A stretch of 64,000 nucleotides of DNA from Certhia americana (taxonomy: Eukaryota > Chordata > Aves > Passeriformes > Certhiidae): contig CM031870.1 of the NCBI GenBank assembly GCA_018697195.1, positions 6,707,521 through 6,771,520 on the forward strand, written 5' to 3'. Positions 40,701-55,700 of the stretch are shown here, piece after piece. Both the position numbers and the translations under genes were made by a program. The notes beneath the pieces are model-generated. The model saw only the letters and a program-made list of their open reading frames with translations. It did not search any database and was not told where the DNA came from. Numbering within the stretch: position 1 is the first letter of the stretch; each line of letters begins with the position of its first letter.

Positions 40701-43700
40701 ACAACAATATCAGCAAGGCCCCAATGTCCCTGGTCATGTTCCAGTTTGCTATTGAGCACATCTCAAGGATATGCAGGGTACTGAAACAGGATAATGGACA
40801 CCTGTTGTTGGTGGGCGTTGGTGGGAGTGGCCGGCAAAGCGCGACCAAGCTCGCCACCTTCATGAATTCCTTTGAGCTCTTCCAGATAGAAATCACCAAG
40901 TCCTATGGCATCAGTGAATGGAAAGATGATATTAAACAAGTCATGCTGAAAGCAGGTGTTGGTAACAACAATGTGTCCTTTTTGTTCTGTGATAATCAAA
41001 TAAAGGATGAATCATTTGTAGAAGATATCAACATGCTTTTAAATACTGGGGATGTGCCTAATATCTTTGCAGCAGATGAGAAGGCTGAAATTGTTGAGAA
41101 AATGCAAGGTGCAGCAAGGATAGAGAACAGGAAAATTGAAGCCACGCCTCTTGCAATGTACAGTTTCTTTACTGAAAGGGTGAAGAAAAATTTGCATATT
41201 GTCTTAGGTCTGTATACCATGCATTGTTTCTTAAGATGTTTTTATTTAGGTTTATTTGCTTTTCTGTTTCCTAACTGCAAAGAAACTTAGCTAACAATCA
41301 TGTTTTATTTTTGTAGCTATGAGTCCTATTGGAGATGCATTTCGGAATCGATTGCGGATGTTCCCTTCACTGATAAACTGCTGCACCATTGATTGGTTCC
41401 AAACCTGGCCTACAGATGCTTTGGAAATGGTTGCTAACAAGTTTTTAGAGGATATTGAGCTTAAAGATGACATTAGAAAAGAGTATGAGTTTATCTCTGA
41501 AGAAACATATGAAGCAAAATTTTGTTCCCCTGTCCCTTATGCCCCCAATGTATTTGATCTGTCCTTATAAATGGAAAACAAAGCTAAGGCAACTCTGGGA
41601 TTTCAGTGCAAGTCAAAGATACTAAGACATATGTACCTGATGTTTCTGAAAATCAGGCCACTCTTTGAGAGGAGTCCAAAATATTTCTAATAGTGGCAAA
41701 AATACGTTTCTGCCTTCCCTAGCACTAATATGACTTCATAAGTTTAGAGTAATTTTTTGAGAATTGACATAGAGACAGACTGTATTTTCAAAGTAATGTG
41801 GGAAATTTTTCCCTAGGGTTGTGTCAGTGTGCAAATATTTCCAAGAAAGTGTGAGAGAACTCTCTGACGACTACTATGCTACGCTGCGCAGACACAACTA
41901 CGTGACACCAACTTCCTACGTGGAACTGATTCTCACCTTCAAGACCCTGCTGAATAGAAAGAGGGAAGAAGTTGACATGATGAGGACTCGTTATCTTGTG
42001 GGACTTGAAAAGCTTGAGTTTGCATCTTCACAAGTAAGTTTCAGGTGAAAATGCTGAATATGTGCCATATGCATAATTCAGTGTGGGGTCTGTATGGTTG
42101 AAACTTATAAAAAGAAAACTTATTAATTTGTTCTTCACTATATTCATGATGCTATTGATAGTTTTCTATAGAAAGCAAGCAGGAAAAGTTAGATTTCTGC
42201 TTAGTAAGTTGAAGAAACTTAATCTCTACGGTTGGATTATACCTCTTAATAGAAAACAAAATTAAAATGAAGGTGCTCATTAAATGTTGAAAGAATAAAC
42301 ATTATAAATTTCATTGTTTTCTCAAAACCTTATATGGAGAATCCATGTCATCATTACAGTACCTATTTTGCTTTCCAAAATAGGGGAGAAATTGAAAAAC
42401 ATTGTAAGACAATATTAAACATTAATTCCTGAGTAGATTCCAAGTAGGAAATTGATTAGGTTCCAGATAAATAATTCCTTTTTCAACCCATGTCATCCAG
42501 GGATTGATCTTTACAAGACACAAACTAAAGGGGCTTCTAGATACTTGCTGGATGAAGATCCAGTTTGCAGCTGTTGCTGTTGCTAATTCTGTTTCTTTTG
42601 GATTTTGTTTTCCACCGGTGCACTAAAGGATTATTTGGACTTTCATTATCTGAAAGTGATTGTGAGGAAAAAATGGAATTAATCAATATATTTCTCATTA
42701 ATGACATTAATGAATCTTAAAAAAACAAGTTTATTGCATAGATGATGATAAATATAACTTTAAAAATCTAATCAGTTAAATGAAACAGCTCTTAGTAAAA
42801 ATAAACTAGAGAACTATTAATTCTTTTGATCAAATGTCCTTTTTTAGATTGTATTACTGTGGGATCTTCCAAACTTTATTCCTAAGACACCAAGATATGG
42901 AATGCAGGCAATGTTTGCACAGATTTTTTTCTTGATTTCCTGTTGTATTCATCAGGTTGCAGACATGCAGAAAGAACTGACTGACCTTCAGCCTGAACTG
43001 ATTAAAACGTCTGCAGAAACAGATAAAATGATGGTCAAGATTGAAAAGGAAACAGTTGAAGTAGATGCAATAAAAGCAGTAGTGTCGGCAGATGAAAAAG
43101 AGGCCAATGATGCAGCTGCTGTTGCCCAGGGTATTAAGGTAGTGCACAAGGGCTTGAGCCTGGAGCACACTGGATTCCAATTAAATAGGAGATGTGATGA
43201 TGTGTTAATGGGGTGAGCCAAGCTCTTAAAGTAACGAGATTGCAGATGATGAATGACACACTCCTAATATAAACACAGTAAATTTGGGCTGTTTGGAGTC
43301 TGACTGCATCTCACAGTCCTGTATATCTTTCCTTTCTAGTTCATGTTCCAAAAGCTGTATAGCTCTTATTTCTCTACTACTAATAATATTCTCACATTCA
43401 ACAGAATGAATAATGAGTTTATACTGTTTCCAGGCCCAAAGATGGTTAATTTAGAGTTAACTGAGGTAATTTAGCATATGCTGCATGTAGTCCTATTAGG
43501 CATAACTTCAGAGCTAATGCCATAGCCATTATCTGTATCTAATCTTTATTTTAATTCTCATTACTAAACCACAGAGCCTTTGATCTTGAAAACTTGCCTG
43601 ACTTTTTCAACTATCAGTTCAGTTTATGGAAGTTACTAATTTCTCTACAAATCTTCCCTCTTTAAACTGTGCAGTCAAATTGTGAAAGAAGTTTTCTCTC

Positions 43701-46700
43701 CTGGAAAAACAATGTTGCAAAGACTCTGTTTAAGGGGTACTGAACAAGAGAGAAGGTTCTGTGCGGCTGTGCTGTAGTCAGGTGATCAGGCTGCAGGACT
43801 GGTATTCTGTGAAGGTTTACAGCTTTTTGCCCAATGTCTTAACAGGACGAATGTGAAGCAGACCTTGCAGAGGCTCTGCCAGCTCTGGAGGCAGCAGAGG
43901 CAGCTCTTAACACCCTGAATCCTTCCGACATCACTCTTGTGAAATCCATGCAGAATCCACCTGGTCCTGTCAAGCTCGTCATGGAGAGTATCTGTATCAT
44001 GAGGTCAATCAAACCAGAGAGGAAACCAGACCCCAGTGGCACTGGTAATGGCACAAGTTTTGTTATCCCTGCCCCAGGAACGTGTGGGTGCTGCTGTGGT
44101 GTGCTGGTGATGTCCTTCTGGTATGATGCAGCTGTGTGCACTGGAGGTGCATTTTGCTGGCAGTGACAAGTACACTGAGTAGTGAAGAGCTGCTTTTGCC
44201 ACGCTGACATACTGCCCTTGCCAAAAACTGTTGTACAAGCTTTGTAAATACAACCCCAGTCACCAGCACAAAGTCATCTCTTCAACTTGCTTTGACCCAG
44301 TCTTGAGATTTGCATTGCCTTGAGGAACACTGGGTGCTGAAGGCGTGCTGTGCACCATCTGCCTGTGTCTCCCCTTGTAATCCCTGCTTCCAAACTATCA
44401 GTTATGCTGGGACAGGGAATTATAGTTATACCTCTGCCATAGGTGATTATTCTAACAAGATTTTTCTGTGTGGTTTAATGTTGTTATTGTGGGATTGCGC
44501 AGGATTTGCAAAGTAGCAAAGAGACCTTTTTCCTTCACATTTCTTCTACCTTATACCTATACAGTTCAATCCTTAATAATTAAAAATAAGAATTCTATAA
44601 ATGCCTTTCATCCAAAATTATCTTATCTAGATTAAGAAAGAACACTTCCACAGTTGCTGATTTATCTAATAGATGATCCTGAGAAAGACTGTATAGAAAT
44701 TTGTTTCCCTTAATATGCTTGGTTGATTTAGAATTAATATACAGTTAATAAATATGACATTGGTTAGTGATGCCGAAGGTCCTGTCTGAATTGCTTTAGG
44801 TAATGATTTTCCCAAACTATTTAATAATCTTTGCATAGTAAAATTGCATGGCAATATCATTAATGTTAATTCTTCATACTATGTTTCAAAATACATTTTT
44901 CAGTTTGAACATGCATGTATTGAGCCTGATTTTAGTCTTATTTGCAATATAGGTAAAATGATTGAAGACTTCTGGGGGCCAGCTAAGAAACTTCTTTCAG
45001 ATATTAAGTTCCTTGACAGATTAAAATCATTTGACAAGGATAAAATTCCTCCTGCTATAATGAAGAAAATTAGAGAGAAGTTTATGAATCATCCAGATTT
45101 TCAGCCAGAGGTCGTAAAAAATGTCTCATCTGCCTGTGAAGGCCTTTGCAAGTGGGTGCGAGCCATGGAGGTCTATGACCGTGTTCAGAAAGTGGTTGCC
45201 CCAAAGCGTGAGCGTTTGCAAGAGGCTGAAGGAATACTGGATGTTCAAATGCAGAAGCTGCAAGTGAAACAAGCAGCACTCAAAGAGGTTGTTGATCGCC
45301 TTCAAGCCTTGCAAGATGAGTTTGACGAAATGAATAACCGGAAGAGAGACTTAGAGAATAATATTGAACGTTGTTCACAAAAGCTTGTGAGAGCGGAACA
45401 ACTGATCAGTGGTCTGGGTGGTGAGAAGGAGAGGTGGATAGAAGCTGCACGGTTATTAGGAATTCAGTACATAGACCTTGTAGGGGATGTGTTGTTGTCA
45501 TCAGGAACTGTGGCTTATCTGGGAGCCTTTACTGTCGATTATCGCCTAAAATGTCAAAAGCAGTGGCAGGATCTGTGCATTAAAAAGAACATTCCGTGCT
45601 CCAGTGATTTTAGCTTAAGTAATACATTAGGGGACCCAGTCAAAATCCGTGCATGGCAGATTGCTGGATTGCCAGTTGATTCTTTTTCCATTGACAATGG
45701 TGTAATTGTTTCTAACTCAAGAAGGTGGGCTTTAATGATAGATCCTCAAAGGCAAGCTAACAAGTGGATAAAAAATATGGAGAAAAGTAACAAGCTGTCA
45801 GTTATCAAATTATCTGACACACATTATGTGAGGACATTAGAAACTTCTCTTCAGCTTGGAACACCAGTCTTGCTAGAAAATATTGGTGAAGAATTAGATG
45901 CTTTCTTAGAACCTATTTTATTAAAGCAAACATTCAAACAACAAGGAGTAGAATATATGAAATTAGGGGAAAATATAATTGAATATTCAAAAGACTTCAG
46001 GTTTTACATGACAACCCACTTAAGAAATCCTCATTATTATCCTGAAGTGGCTGTGAAAGTTTGTCTACTCAATTTCATGATTACACCTTTGGGTCTTCAG
46101 GATCAGCTTCTTGGAATTGTAGCTGCAAAGGAAAAGCCTGAGCTAGAAGAAAAGAAAAACCAACTCATTATAGAAAGTGCAGCCAATAAGAAACAACTAA
46201 AGGAAATAGAAGATAAAATTCTGGAGATCCTTTCCCATTCAGAAGGAAATATCTTAGAGGATGAAACAGCAGTTAATATTTTGTCATCATCCAAAGAGTT
46301 ATCTGCAGAAATCTCTGAAAAGCAAAAAATTGCCTCTGTAACTGAGAAGGAAATAGATTCTACTCGAATGGGGTATAAGCCAGTTGCTGTTCATTCAGCT
46401 GTTGTCTTCTTCTGCATCTCTGATCTGGCAAACATTGAACCTATGTACCAGTATTCATTGATTTGGTTCATTAACTTGTATGTTCAATCTATTGCTAAAA
46501 GCAGAAAGAGTGGACGTCTACAGGAGAGAATTAAAAATATAACTGACCATTTCACAGTAAGCATCTATAATAATGTCTGTCGTTCACTGTTTGAAAAGGA
46601 CAAGCTGTTATTCTCCTTCCTTCTAACAGTAGGCATTATGAAGGGAAAAGGCCAGATAGACGATGCGGTTTGGCGTTTCCTACTCACAGGTGGTGTTGCT

Positions 46701-49700
46701 CTTGATAATCCTCACCCCAATCCAGCTCCAGACTGGCTGTCTAACAAATCATGGGCTGAACTCGTACGTGCATCTTGCCTGACAAACCTCCAGGGTCTAA
46801 TGGAACACGTAAGAGAAAATCCTTCCAAGTGGAAGCCAATCTATGACTCTGTCAGGCCCCATGAAGAAGCCTTCCCAGATGCCTGGAGCTCACTGACAGG
46901 GTTGGACCGCATGGTTATTCTCAGGTGTTTGCGACCTGACAAAATTATCCCTGCAGTGCAGATCTTCATTGTGGAAAACATGGGAAGAACATTTATTGAA
47001 CCACCTACATTTGATCTTGGAAGAAGTTACAGTGATTCAAATTGCTGTGCCCCTTTGATTTTTATATTATCACCTGGTGCTGATCCTATGGCAGGTGAGA
47101 ATGGTATTAAAAAATATTTTTTTTATCTGGTGAAATGTCACTGAGTTTGACTAAACCGTTAATAGTGTTGGCCCCCTCATTTGATCTTTAAAGTGTCTTT
47201 AAAGTACCATACAGCAGTGATGGAATGAATATCAAACATTGGCATCTGCCCATATGTAAACAGTGATAGTAAAATTGTTAGAGGATGTAATGAAAGTAGT
47301 GGTGATGAAATGTCTCAGTCTCTGAACAACAATTTGGGGATCTAATAGATTGTAGCATCCAGACCAGTTTATAATTTGTACTTGCATTACAATTCTTCCA
47401 GTGGCTGTTGGAGGTTTGCCCCAGTCTTTATTGCAGCCCCTCCTCCAGTAAGTTTCCTCCCTCTCAGTTACTAATTAAATGTTTATAGGTCACACTTAAA
47501 ACCACATTTGTTAAATGTCCTTTAAATTATAACCACCCAGATTATTTTTAAATCTGGTTTTCTGCCAAAAGAATTGTGATATGGAGCCATACTGAAAGGA
47601 TGTTTCCAGAAAGTACTGATTTTGATAGCAAAGCTGGAGGTCTATTTTTAGCCAGATCTAAAGTTCCAATTTGCAGCTCAACCCCCATAAACAATTGTAC
47701 CTGTCCAATAGAGAGGAGCGAGGGCTGTTGGGCAGCCTGGAACTGAACACTTGGGGCCAAAGAAGAGATCAGCCATTTAACCTGACTAGTTTTTGGATTT
47801 TTTTTTTTTTTTAAATATCTTACACCTCTAAATTTTAGTATATGCCTCAGAGACACACTAACTGATGCAGCATATGATACTACTTCTGGGTTGTTGAGGT
47901 GGTGGGTTTTCTTTGGTTTTTGGGGTTTTTTTTGAGTAAAATGTTGGCTGACTTTTCTCCCTTTAATTACATTATAAAAACGATGAATATAACATTCTAC
48001 TTTCTCATAGACTTCATCTTTGTTTGCTTGTATTAAAAATTGCCATCATAGGTTTGCTAAAATTTGCTGATGATGTCAGCATGGGAAGCTCAAGCATTCA
48101 AACGGTTTCACTTGGCCAGGGGCAGGGCCCAATAGCAGAAAAAATGATTTACCAGGCAATTACTGATGGAACCTGGGTAGTGTTACAAAACTGCCATCTT
48201 GCAACCAGCTGGATGCCTGCCTTGGAAAAAATCTGTGAGGAAGTTATAGTGCCTGAGAATACCAATGATAAGTTCAGGTAGGAGCTATAGTATTTTGCAC
48301 TTTTTAATGTATTTGCTGTTTGCTGAAGACACTACTAAAAAGAAACTAAAATACTTCTGTAAGAACACCTAAGTATGACGTTCATATAATTTATGTGCAG
48401 TGATAAAATAAATATCCATAATTAAGAGGTTATCTTTTCTACCTGTCCAGTATAATCTACCTTATATCTGCATTTTAGACCAAATTTAGATGTTATCTTT
48501 ATAGTTAAGCAAGTAGTAAAACTTAATCTTCTAAAGATCAAGATGCAGGATTATATTATTGATTTTATTATTATTACTACTACTCTTACTATTATATGAT
48601 TTTTTTTAATAATGTGTTTTTCAAACTTCTTTTTAGGTTGTGGTTAACTAGTTATCCATCAGAAAAGTTTCCTGTTAGTATCCTTCAGAATGGCATCAAA
48701 ATGACAAATGAGCCTCCAAAAGGTGTTAGAGTGAACCTCCTTCGCTCATACCTGAATGATCCCATCTCTGACCCTGTGTTTTTCAAAAGCTGCCAAAAGC
48801 CAAAAATGTGGCAAAAACTGCTTTTTGGCCTTTGCTTTTTTCATGCTGTTGTGCAGGAAAGGAGAAACTTTGGCCCACTGGGTAAGTTTTAGATTATTTT
48901 GAGCTTAATTTACAAAAAAGGATTTGTGCTTTTGAAATGCATTGCTGGAGTCTCTCTGTAAAGAGGAATACTGTTAACAGTATTACAAGAGTGCAATCTG
49001 CATTGCACAGAAAATCATAAAGTCTAAAAGCTGTAATTTGTGGGGATTCTTATTCAGCCAAAGCTACTTTTGAAGCTACTGAAAGTATTACCCTGGGGAA
49101 GACTAGAAAATACTATTTTTCCAAATAAATATATGTAGTAGTTACGTGAAATTATAGCTTACTAAATTATTAATTTATTACTGTAGTTCTTGTTAACAAC
49201 CAAATTCAGATCTGTTTCAAATTTTTGTAATTAAAAATATGCCTTCTTCTATCTTGCTTTTTTTACTTATGTGCATGCTTTGTTTTATCAAACCTAGTGC
49301 ATGTATTTACTCAGTGTGAAACAAACTTATGTAGCTGCAGTGTGTTGTATATAACACAGCAATGGGAAGATATGTGTTTGTAAGATTTGTGCTTCAGCTT
49401 TTTCTGTAATCTTCAAATATACAGAAAGCTATATAGAATTTCTGTATAGCATAGAAATGTATGGACTTAGAGATTCCATTTTTATGACTATATAAGTTTA
49501 TGCTCTGCACTTGTGTAAATTAATTTCTCAGTCTTCCATTCCAGCTGAATCTGTCTTCTCATAACATGTTGCTGTTAGGAAATGTTATATTTTGACTGAA
49601 AGCCAGTCATTATTTTAATACTCAGATGTTTAAATAAGCACTAAACTTCCAGTGTGAAGACACTCATTTATTGCTTTAGAGTAAAACTGAATTTTCTAGA

Positions 49701-52700
49701 GGCCATTTTCTAATGTAACATCTGCTGCTAATGTGACCAGCTACCTGGGTGAAAAAGGATAGTTGCATCAATAGCCCTATTTTTAGTTTGCACTAGGGAT
49801 TCTTTTATCTGGATTATGGTCCTGTTTGTGTGCTTGCTTGCTTGTTCTGTTGTACTGTTATTGTGAATGTCATCTGAAAACTATTAATAGATGGGAACAT
49901 TAAAAATTGAAACCAATAAATGAATTAAAACTCCTGTTCTCACTGTGTCCAGATAGCAACATGTTAGTTTGAAGTACCAAGCAGGTAAAATATAATTTTC
50001 AGGATATTGTGATGCCAAAATACCTATGCTTAATAAACAGCCTGGTATATTCCAGGCTGCTTCTAGACTGTCTGGCAATTGTATCTTTACTACTTGTAGG
50101 AGCAGTGTAGTACTAACACCACCATTTCCTGAGCCCACCTGTCAGTACATTGCACCACTGCCCTGTGTATCTTTTCTGAATTGAACAGGTTGGAATATTC
50201 CATACGAATTCAATGAGTCTGACCTCAGAATCAGTATGCAACAGATCCAGATGTTTCTGAATGAATATGAAGAAATCCCATTTGAAGCTCTGACCTATCT
50301 AACAGGTACAGGCATTACATCCTCTCACGTGTTTGTTGACTTTGCTGGGCACTTTCAGCTGATACACTTACAAACTGGTGAGTTCTTGACAAATTGATTT
50401 CACACTGGTTTGTTTTACTGGCCTTCCACATCCAATGTGGTTGTCATTGGATGGATGTTGGAGCTGGACTATAATTGGAGTTGGATCCCAAACCCTCAGA
50501 TGTCATTGTTGTTTTGACTTGTACATGGCTACAATTACTGATGGTCCAGCAAGCCTCCTGGTCACTGCTTCATGCACATCAAATGAAACCATCTGGTTCA
50601 CCTTTGCTGATCAATGTGAGTCTGACACAGGAAGCTCTTGACACTTCACCAGATGATGTGATAGTACTCAGGGGTTTAAAGCAGGAGGTGTTGATATGTG
50701 TAAATAACTCAGCTGCTGTGGCTATTCTGTTCTCTTTCTCTAGGGAGATAAGCTGCTTTTTGGAGCCTCCTTTGTCGGCTTTGTCATTCTTGATTTTTGT
50801 TAATATTATGATTAGCATTATGAAAAAACATTTGGGTAGCTGAGTAGCAGTTACTCAGACCAACTCATAGTGCTCCTTAAGTCTTCCATCATTAAGACAC
50901 ATATATTTGGTCCATAGATATTCAGGTGTCTGATTTCCTTTGAATCAATTGAAGTATAAAACCTACAAACTTTGGAAGATTTGGAACTTTGGAGCTTCAG
51001 CTTACTAGAGTTTCGCATTATTGCAAAACAATTTTTATTCATTAACTTTCAGGTTTTTTGTCCTGGTTTTCTTTGTCTTTTTCCAGGGGAGTGTAACTAT
51101 GGAGGTAGAGTAACAGATGATAAAGACAGGCGTCTTCTCCTGTCCCTTCTTTCCATAGTCTACAATAAGGATCTAGAGCAGGAGAAGTACATGCTTTCAG
51201 CTGGAAGTGACTACTACATACCACCACATGGCCCATATGAGGTGAGAAGGCAACAAGTAAATTCTTTCTGAGTTATTGGGGAAGAATTTACCTACACTGT
51301 GCTTGGATAATGCTGAATACAACAAATAGAAAATACACCCCATAATATCATAAAGCCATGCCAGAATGTATCTTGTGTATGAAATATGAATCTGGTACTT
51401 AATATCTGCCATACCTCAATGGGGATGTAGAGATCATCCAATACTCTGGCATTTGTTGATGCAGAGAGCCACTCCTGTGCAGGTTTCCAACACAGTTCTA
51501 GAAAGCCAGTAGGACTCAGGCTTCAGGAATTTACATGGTACTTCTGCAGTTTCTTGCAACCAGTCTGACCTTGAAAGCAGCAATCAGGAGGAAGAGGTAG
51601 AATGGCAGGTGTGTACTCAATTGCCATACTCTTTTTTCCTTCTAACAGCTGCATAGAGATGATGAATATGCTCAAACACCACCTATTTGTGTAGCCCACA
51701 GTTACAGGGATGACACATCCAGCATCCTACCCCTTCTGTGACTCCTACCAGCACTCCTTGCATATTGCTAATGTACTTTCTTTTCTCTTGCCACTTACAC
51801 GAGGGTGGTATTAACAACTCCTCTATGAGTTTTTGAATCACTCAGAACTTTTACATTTATCTCTGTGGAGAGTCAGTCAATTCTTGGATGTGTTTAGCAG
51901 GGAACTACCATCTTGAATTGTAAATGGGAAGGTTCTGTCCCAGCTGGGTTTACTAATCATTTAGGAATATCACCTTACATGATGTCTGGCATCTGAATGC
52001 TTGTTTTACAGTCTTACATTGAATACATACGAAGTTTGCCAATTTCAACACACCCTGAAGTGTTTGGACTTCATGAAAATGCAGACATCACCAAGGATAA
52101 CCAGGAGACCAACCAGCTTTTCCATGCAGTGCTCCTGACTTTGCCTAGAGAAGCAGGGGGAGCTGGCAAATCCCCTCAGGTAACTGGGGAAGAAAATCAA
52201 TTTGCACTCAGGAAAGGTGCCCTTTCCTGTCATGTCCTAGGTCTCAAAGTAATCCAACACCTCATGACTGTAGCATTGGGAACAGATGTGAATGTCCATG
52301 CAGAGAAGCAGATGGATTTGGCATAGCACTTTTAAAGATGGAAGATACCTTCATGACTTTGCATTCAGACAGATTAATACCACATGTCCTGGAAGCTCAG
52401 GTTACTCAGGCCAAATCCATGCCCCTTTGAGATACAGATAAATAACCTTTCAAGCCTCTCAGATTTGACACCCTATATTTTGTACACAAGTGGATTCTTG
52501 AAAAGTGGAATTGATGGAGCCTCATTTCCTGCAGGGTTGTCTAATGATTATATTCTATGATGTGTAACATGCTGTAACTAAAGATTCTCTTATGGCTGGG
52601 GTATTCATGAGGTCTTCCCCTTATTTTGCTCATGCTGCATGCTTTGTCTTTCCCTTCATTGTGACAGTAATAGGATTATGCTTGTCTGCTCTTCTGCCTG

Positions 52701-55700
52701 TCCTTAGAAATCACCTAAAACCTTGTTGCAAATGAAAAATTACTAACAAATTTAAAATTATTGAGAAGGAAGGAGCAAGCAGGCACATGCAGAGACAGGA
52801 TGATGCCCAAAGCGAGTAAGAGAATAAAAGCACTGTATCTTTAGGAAAATGGACTAAAATATCTATGTAGTTATACAGAAAGTATATAAAATCGAGACTG
52901 TTTTGTGGAACTTATTCAATAAAAATAGGAGGGAAAAAAAGGAATACTTGTTATTCACTGCAAACTTGTGACTTCAGGAAGTTGTTGAAGAGTTGGCACA
53001 GGACATCCTATCTAAACTACCAAGTAGCTTTGATATGGAAGAAGTGATGAAGGCATACCCAGTACTTTATGAAGAGTCCATGAATACAGTTCTTAGGCAA
53101 GAACTAATTCGATTTAACAGGTATGGCTCAGTGTTTTCTGTAGTACTTCTTAAACTGAAATATGCTTGTGTTCATTGGCACTAGCTGCTCACAAGCCTTA
53201 AACAAGCCTTTTATAATACATTTTTCTTAACATGTTAGATTCTGCTTTGGATGACTCTTTTAAAAAGACTAGAAAGCTGCAGCTGAGTACCTCAATATAG
53301 TAATAGTACCTGTATTCTTGGATTATGAATTTAAATCAGATTTGAGATTGTTGTGTTGAGGAAGAGCAGCCTACTTTAGTCTTTGTAAGTGATACCCAGG
53401 CCCCAATATTCACGGCACACTGACAATGAGTGCTACAAGCTTTAAAGCTCTTGTTACTTGATTTCCCTTGTCTAGAGGGAAACTTTTCACTGTTTTTTAT
53501 TCTGTGTATTTTTAATTTGTTTGCTTTTCTAAAGTTAAGTAAGAGTTTTGATAACTACAGGTGAGGTAAGGAATTTTTGACAGGACATTTACCACCTCTA
53601 TTAACCCTTCTTTAAGCTGGACTGAGGGATATTTTGCTAGGTGATAAGAAGTAAATAATGACAATTCCTTTGTTTTCTCTGAAGGCTTACTGAAGTTGTT
53701 CGGAGCAGCCTCATTAATATAGGCAAAGCCATTAAAGGCCAAGTGCTGATGTCTTCTGAGCTTGAAGATGTTTTCAACAGCATGCTAGTGGGAAAAGTGC
53801 CATCAATGTGGGCTGCCAAATCCTATCCATCACTGAAGCCTCTGGGAAGTTACGTGTCTGATCTCCTCTGTCGTTTGGAGTTCTTCCAGGTCAGCTAAAC
53901 TGAGACTAAGGGGTCTGGAGAAGTAGTTGGAAGCTGGATGGGGGAGAGTGTGTCAGTGCTGTCCTTGCTCAGCAGTCCCTGGGTAGCTCCAGACTGTGAG
54001 CTACAGTCATGGCCAAATACACACTGCAGTTAGCTGGGCAGGGTGAGCTGGGAGCATGGGTGCTAACCCAGTGCTGCTTTTGGTCGTTTCCATCTTTCTA
54101 TTTCTAGAAGATTAATTTTAGTTTGAATTGGTGTCTTAATGACTTCCTTGCTGAAAGGACTGAGCTGGGTGCGAGAATGCTTTAGAACCACTGCATAAAG
54201 GCGCTATGAAATTTTATATACGTGTCTGTAAATTTATTTCAGGTTCCACAAAATGTGACACTACTTTCACACACTTTTTTAACAGGTTATTTTATTTTTA
54301 ACTCGCCATTCCATTATTTCCCTTGCACTCTCAGCACTCTTAAAAGTACTTAAAATTTTGGGTGTACCTTAAATAGTGAGGTACTAAGATGTAGTGAAAC
54401 CCCATAGAAGTCAGGAGAGGAGAAAGCTAGGAAGAAGTGTCTGAGATTTATGTAAATGGCAGTTTCCTGTTTGCTGTATCAGAGCATTGTACAGGCTTCT
54501 TTTGGCTCCAAAGATCTTACAGTAGTGTGAGGACACTCTGCCCTTGTTTGCTTTTTCCTACTGCATTGTGTGGACAATGCCTTGTCTGGCATCTTTGTAC
54601 AGGAATGATTTCCCCTACTAGGATCTGATGTGTAGGCTGTAGTGAGTGCCCTCAGAGTGATCAGTGAAGAGATATTGATCAGTGAAGAATGTAAAAGAAT
54701 TTGGCCTTTTCTCATGTTAGGAGGTTGAGGTTTACAAGACTTTAAAAGAAAGTACTTTGATAAAAGTGTCCAAATTCAATCAAGTTCTCTTGTTTTTGGA
54801 GGCCACTATCTAGACTTAACAAAACATGCTTATGCTACTTTCTGAAATCTTTCTCAGTAGCACTGAGTTCTGGTTGTTTCAGAATAAGTGATTATTTTTG
54901 TTGCCATCCTAAAGAACTGACTTCTGTGATTTGTTGTCTCTGAAAAACAGAAAATTGATGGAAGGATGCAGAGGGCTCCATCAAGGCTTAGATCTCATTG
55001 TGCTGTTTGAGTGTATCTGAAAAGAAATCCCTTTTCTGGTGAATTGGCACAGTGAAGCCACAAATATATTGGATTTTTTTTTTTTTTACATTTGTTTTCT
55101 CTCTCCTTATTCAGGATTGGGTTGACAAGGGGCCACCCACAGTCTTTTGGCTCTCAGGATTCTTCTTCACTCAGTCTTTTTTGACTGGTGTTTTACAAAA
55201 CTTTGCCAGGAAATACACCATCCCAATAGACCACATTGGATTTGAGTTTGAGGTAAGAAAAATGCAGAAGAATTTTGTTTTTCTTAAACAGCTTGAAGCA
55301 TGTTCTGGGGCAGCAAGAAATAGTGTTTTCAGATGAAGAGGTATCTTATTTAAAGGATCAATTTCAGATTGTCACTTAGAGGATTTAGAATACTCCAGAT
55401 AAAAATAAAATTAAGCAATGGTTTAATAATTCTAGGTGATGAAAGAGGAGCACACAATGGAGAAAATGCCAGAAGATGGGGCTTATGTGAGAGGCCTTTT
55501 TCTGGAAGGTGCACGATGGGATAGAGAATCCCTGGTAATTGGAGAATCACTTCCAAAAATCCTCTATGATCCTTTGCCCATAATATGGCTGAAACCTGGA
55601 GAAAGTTCCAAGTTTCTTCATCTGAACATCTATTCATGTCCTGTATATAAGACAAGTGAAAGAAGAGGTGTCTTATCCACCACTGGGCACTCAACCAACT

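Noticed and set aside
41483..41570. Open reading beyond coding exon 46 ([13 protein letters not shown]...) as real coding sequence
   Set aside because: The donor at 41483 joins IRKE exactly to VVSVCKYFQ, as in the family; the extra residues are intron read-through ending in a stop.
43139..43216. Extension of coding exon 48 past 43138
   Set aside because: The family continues directly with [10 protein letters not shown] from the next exon, so the extra frame is intronic.
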